64,000 bases of DNA from Doris montereyensis (Eukaryota > Mollusca > Gastropoda > Nudibranchia > Dorididae): positions 367,501 through 431,500 of the forward strand of contig JAXRKP010000180.1 of the NCBI GenBank assembly GCA_037039925.1, read 5' to 3'. The stretch's first letter is position 1. Every line of letters begins with the position of its first letter. The position numbers were made by a program, and so were the translations under genes. Under the pieces are notes generated by a model, which had not been told where the DNA came from, did no database searches, and was given only the letters and a program-made list of their open reading frames with translations. Shown here in pieces: positions 59,090-64,000 of the stretch.

Positions 59090-62000
59090 TTAATCGTAGG
59101 TTATTGTTTCTTGAAATGTGTCTTTAAGTCTGTTGCTGTGGATCCATTTGGTTTCTTTAGCAGGAACCTGTAACAAAAAGAAATTATTAAGATTTTGTAA
59201 CAAGAAGAAAAAAAGTGACATATATTCTATTCAAAACACATTGCATGTATAAAAATAAAGGGCTTTGTCAAAATAAATGCTCCAATTTTGGTTTCACTGA
59301 GCAGCATATGTCAATTTTAACAGAAAGGATCAGCCAAATCAAATGTTAACTGTTAACTAGTGCTAAAAAGAAATGCTGGAGTAACAAAACATACACATCA
59401 CACAAGTATAAAACACACACACACACCACATAAGTACAAAACACACACATCAGGCATGTACAAAACACAAACATCACACAAGTACAAAACAGACACATTA
59501 CACGAAAACAAAGCACACACATCACACAAGTAAATTTGTACAAAACACACACAATATAAAAGTACAAAACACACATACCCACACACTACACAAGTACAAA
59601 AAACACATATTACACAAGTACAAAACACACACATCAGGCAGAAAATAGTCCCAGTGCCAATCCTCATACTTAAGGTGAGGGAAATGTACACAAATCATCA
59701 ATGGTGTTGAAAGAACATCCAGTGTTGAAACAATAATCAGTCCACTGATAGATAGTCTTATGAATCCATGTCCCATTAAAGAAGCTAGTCTCCTTGGTTG
59801 AATTCAAAGACAAATTCAAAATTTTTCTTTCCTAGTTTTTACTTTTCCACAGGGTTACACAATTTTTTTATAATATGATAAGTCAGCTCACTTTCAATAC
59901 TTGTGAAGAGAACATACAATACATCAAACTATTTGGAGAGATATTGTTTCATTTATAAATCAATTGTGACAACATAAATCTTACTTAAGAACGAAAATGT
60001 AAAATTAACAAGACTTAAGTGAAAAAAATCAACAATGGTGAGAGTCACCTTGTATGAATGTGTCTCATTATTTAAAAGATAAAAAAAGACTGGTACTCTA
60101 GATGCAAAAGAAAAAAAGGAAAAAAAAGATATGTCAAGAAGAAGAATTCTAGAGAATTGTTTGCTTACTGATCTCAATTGTTTCCTTCCACGAAAACCTC
60201 TGATGGCAATCATTAGCTCATCTCTAGGCTCCAGCTGGCTTTCAAATTTGGGATTTGACTTTGGCTTGGACTCCTTGACTGGTTTCAGCTGGACTTGTGA
60301 TTTGATGATGCCACCTGCCCCAATGGTAGGTGCAGCTGGAGGGGCAGGTGGTGGAGGAGGTGTGAGCGGTCTGAAAGCCGATTCTGCAGCTGCAGCCGCT
60401 TGTTCCACTTCAATGCTTGAAGCTCTGGAGAGAAAACAACAAGATGATGAGAGACTAAAAACGAGTTTATATATCTAGGAACATAATATTATACATACAT
60501 GAACTTTATTGTTCAATACAATTGTCACATATGTGCTGTATGCATAAAAAATAGTCCACATTTCATAAAACTTTGGTTAAGGATTACTATGTGTATAATG
60601 ATTATTACAACAACGATGGTTATATGATGATGATTACATCATTTTCATCGTTGCTGTTGCCATTTAAATTAGAATTATCCCCAGCAGCTATTATTATTTC
60701 ATTTACACGTTGCAATATTTATGATGCTATCAGTTTTGACAACATACTTAATAGATTTCAACATGACACTGACATTGAAGCTAACATATTGTCTACTTTA
60801 ATTTCTCAAAGGGATGACAAGTTATAACATCTTCTTTACTAAAAATTGACATTAAAAACATGAAATATCTGAGAAGAACAGCTGGCACAACAAACATAAA
60901 ACTGAGAATATCAAAGTGACACAACAAATTAAAATTAATAGCAAAAATAATGACGTCTTGTGACATTACTATGATTACAGCCTTTCCAATTTACCAACAA
61001 AGGTTTCGGTTCCAATTTTGAAAAAAGCAGCACAAACAGGCATTCAGAAGTAAAAGAATGGACAGCTCGAAACACTTATCTAGCCACCAAGGATCTGGTT
61101 TGGGAAATACATTTTTGTTATTGACTGTAACTGGTTCTCATAAATAAATTAATGAGAAAATCTCAAGTCAGCATGTGGTATTCAAATGTTCTGATTCTAT
61201 TTTCTTGTCAAGGAAATATTTTACTCGTTTTTTTCATTTTCCAGAAAAATCATCCCCTATTCATTGACAGCCCTCAAGCAGTTAATATTCAAACAGAAGA
61301 TGGTTGAAAGTCCCAGAGGTCTGGAGACACTTGGTCAAGTGGTGTGAGTTCAAAACGCCTGGCTGCTTGCAAAGGCTATCTGGGTAGTATTCACAATCCG
61401 AAAATATCCGGAGATCATCATTACCAGTGGACTGATACTGATATAAATTTGGCAGACCTAAAGTCAAGCCCTACTACTTAAACCCGTTATGTGACGTACA
61501 GGGTGTCCCTTAAATCTGGGCACATCGGAAATATCATGAACTATAAATTTTTACCTCAACAGATTAGATATTAATTTTATGATTATATCAAAGTTTATAT
61601 AAAAAATGGTGGGAATCATATTGAAAGCGTTATAAATGTGTTAGTATTCTAACTGAATAAAATGTTGTTGAACGTTTTATTTCTTGAAATCACATTTTGC
61701 CTACATATACCATGTGTCCAGAATTTAAGGACACCCTGTTTTAAGAAGAATGTAGTTGCTTATTTTTTAAAACACATAAAACTACATGCAAATCAACAGT
61801 GCACAAAAATAAATGAAATATGTGTCACAATTGCTAAAACTACCAGCAACCTACTTGTGCTCATTTCTCCCATTTATCTGCTGCTGTTGTTGCAAAGCTT
61901 GCATAGTAGACTGAAGTTGCATCATCATTTCCTGTTGCATGGTCATCTGTGAAGCAATTTGTTGAAATTGTTCTGGCTGTACATCCCCAGAATTATCTGT

Positions 62001-63418
62001 CGACAGCATGTTTTGGTTAAGTCGAAGTTGTTCTTGCCATTGGCCAAACTGGGCTTGCAGGGAATTGTATTGTGCTTGTAGTACTTCCTGCTGATCAGCA
62101 AGATCAAAACTGGTTGCTGAAGCCCGAGACTCTGGGCGTTCCTCGGAATACTCAACTGTGTCTGGGGCACTTTGTGAAATACGAACAGAACTGTCAGTGT
62201 AATCCTGATCACTAGTATCTGACGAGTAGCGGTAGCTGAAGTTAGTATCACTCACATTATCAGAGTTTATAGGTGAATATGATTGGATGCTATTTCTATC
62301 ATCGATGGTATTGGAAGAAGATTTTGGTTCTACTGCAATCTTCATAGACATATTCAGAAGTGCGATGGGTTTCTCCTCAAGAAGAGAATCTGCTTCTGAC
62401 TCTGGTCGGGGAGTGAAACTGAGTTCGGAAACCATGCTCTGAATATTTTGCGTATAAGAGTCTGATTTACTTTCATCTTCATTGGAACCGTTCAGGTATG
62501 GCTTCTGGTTTGATTTTGTCATGATCAATGTGGTTGACTGATTTTCTGACTCGTGCACTTTGGTAGACGGACCTGTGACTTTACATTTTGGCGGCAAGAA
62601 AGTCACACTGGACAAATCTTCGGTGGTGAGGACAAATTCTTCTTTCTCTGCTGGTACTGATTGCTGAGGTTGAACGTTGTGGACATATACAGGAGTAAAA
62701 GAGACAGGTTCTATGTTATACCTGTTAGAGGCAGGCTTATCAATGGGGGTTCTATATGCAGGTTTTTCCACCTGAGATATAGGGATGGGTTCGGGAACAG
62801 AAGAGCGAGAGATGGGTTCAGTGACTGGATTAATAGAGACTGGTTCGGCTCTGAACACTCCATAATCTGCAGGCTTCTCTTCTCTATTATGTTCCTTTGA
62901 TTTGACAGTGGTGGTCGTTTCACTGACTGTTTTGGCTGATGTGAAGTCATAACCATTCGGTCCAAGGGGGATAATTATTTCCTCCACTGTTTCAACAATT
63001 TCCTCATCATCACTCTCATCATCTCTTTCCTCTCCATCGTCACCAAACTCTGGAGGTGGAGGCACGGTTTCAACAGGGATAGATATTTCTTCCGAAACGG
63101 CAAAGTCTGTATGCATCTGAATTTCCTTACTGTTGTCGATAGATGGTAGATACCCTTGCTCATTTTTGATGACACTCTTGGTATCTTTATTCCGCGGTGA
63201 CCCTATATCTGAACCGGATTTGGAATCATGGGAATCGGTGCGTAAATGGCGAATGACTGAGCCAGTGTCCGAATTGGTAGAGTCTGATCCCGGAGCAGAC
63301 AAACTACTGCTTAGACTGTCATTTAAGTGATTTGATTCTCCGTGTGGGTTCTCAACGGCCATTTTGCTCATCCTTTCAACGAACAGTGCCATTTCACTCT
63401 TAAAGCCGCCTGAAGAAA
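59090..63418 (-). CDS. WH2-motif, proline-rich actin-binding-type protein, C-terminal exons
   Basis: Three minus-strand exons are visible: 63418-61855, 60424-60169 and 59167-59090 (TAA 59092-59090), joined in phase by GT-AG introns; the 5' end is outside the window. The first exon encodes about 520 residues rich in Ser, Glu and Asp, with repeated PEPISIxxVxxP-like strings and a Gln-rich, probably coiled stretch (EVLQAQYNSLQAQFGQWQEQ) near its end. The second encodes PLTPPPPPAPPAAP, a profilin/SH3-type proline run. Then come LEPRDELMIAIRGFRG and RKQLRS, and the last exon supplies VPAKETKW. Together these resemble a WH2 actin-monomer motif (hydrophobic-xx-IR...LR-x-V), preceded by polyproline as in WASP-, Spire- and cordon-bleu-type proteins. 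I cannot name the family firmly; cordon-bleu-like is my best guess. Intron 1 holds a MITE. Confidence 0.8.
59390..59650. repeat. ACACAC-rich minisatellite, period about 23
   Basis: Irregular units of ACACACATCACACAAGTACA with AAAC between them, about ten copies, in the last intron of the WH2-like gene. Confidence 0.85.
61499..61738. mobile_element. mariner-like MITE, 240 bp
   Basis: The left end is CAGGGTGTCCCTTAAATCTG after TA (61497-61498). The right end, on the minus strand, is CAGGGTGTCCTTAAATTCTG. The right-hand TA has decayed to TT. The interior is AT-rich and non-coding. It lies in the intron after the long exon of the WH2-like gene. Confidence 0.85.
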
Positions 63419-64000
63419 CTGTGGGGGGAAAAAGAGAACAGCATATGAGACACTGGACTTGCAATACTGAGTATATCACAGTCTATTACAAAAAGTCACA
63501 TCTATTAATTTAGTCAAGATAAAGGTGTATACTTGTCACTTTAATTTAATAGAATGAAATGTTCTTATCTTCCCTTCTAAAGAATCAATATCATTGAATA
63601 AGTATGCAAATGAGATATTTTCTTCTCTTAACTTTTTTTCAAGTTCTCCTTTAAATCATTTATTTTGTTATTTATAACATATATGTATAATATTACTTAT
63701 AATATGATGACCATGGTTTGGTTTGTTTTCTTTGCTGATTTTTTAATAGTTCTTTTGATTCAGTGAGGAAGTAAGGAATAACAATACGTTTTAGTTGGTC
63801 TTTTCTATGTTTGAATTTGAATATATACTGTTACCTACCAAAAAATAAGAGCATTATGGATTTTGTGACTTAACATACAATGCTAGATGTCAATCTTTAA
63901 CAAACGAACATGCACACATATACACTACATGAAAAGCAAACCATAATAAGGAAAAAGAAGAATTTTATCTCAGTTATCTCATTTAATGTTTTTCCTCATA

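Overview
The window is nuclear DNA of an animal, most likely a mollusc or another lophotrochozoan. The genes are split by spliceosomal introns, AT-rich spacers hold long microsatellites, and the DNA is littered with 5'-truncated non-LTR retrotransposons, tRNA-derived SINEs and small DNA transposons. No bacterial, organellar or CRISPR-like content was seen.

Four host genes can be supported. (1) A single-exon beta-1,3-galactosyltransferase-like gene (GT31 family), plus strand, 456-1646. (2) The beta subunit of protein geranylgeranyltransferase type I (PGGT1B), minus strand, nine exons between 24147 and 10530. (3) The orphan cytochrome P450 CYP20A1, plus strand, twelve exons from 30029 to 48454, joining in phase to a 468-residue protein. 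(4) The 3' end of a minus-strand gene (63418 down to 59090) for a long acidic, Ser-rich protein ending in a proline stretch and a WH2-like actin-binding motif. Most exons of (2) and (3) are short and had to be assembled by hand from splice sites and family conservation. PGGT1B and CYP20A1 lie head to head about 5.9 kb apart; CYP20A1 and the WH2-like gene lie tail to tail. The four genes have no obvious shared pathway.

Mobile DNA fills the rest. A decayed piggyBac element (7801-10366) with recognisable terminal repeats separates genes (1) and (2). One LINE family, recurring in several truncated copies that end in GATAAAGAAAGAAAG, sits in PGGT1B introns and in CYP20A1 introns 1, 3 and 10. Other LINE lineages appear as minus-strand pieces at 2.5-3.8, 21-22, 26, 27.8-28.5 and 28.8 kb. 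CYP20A1 intron 1 holds a 330-bp Merlin-type element nested in a LINE. Two mariner-like MITEs lie at 56.9 and 61.5 kb. Two SINE families and two further dispersed repeats, each present as an inverted pair, were also found.

The most unusual structures are: three homopolymer-length indels in the first two PGGT1B exons; a pair of nearly identical ~535-bp direct repeats bracketing CYP20A1 exon 1; a 97-bp direct repeat bracketing the galactosyltransferase gene; a 3.1-kb strand-asymmetric pyrimidine minisatellite inside a segment bounded by inverted repeats; and a probable GC-AG intron in CYP20A1. I found no convincing new multi-gene system. All homology calls come from reading motifs, not from database searches.
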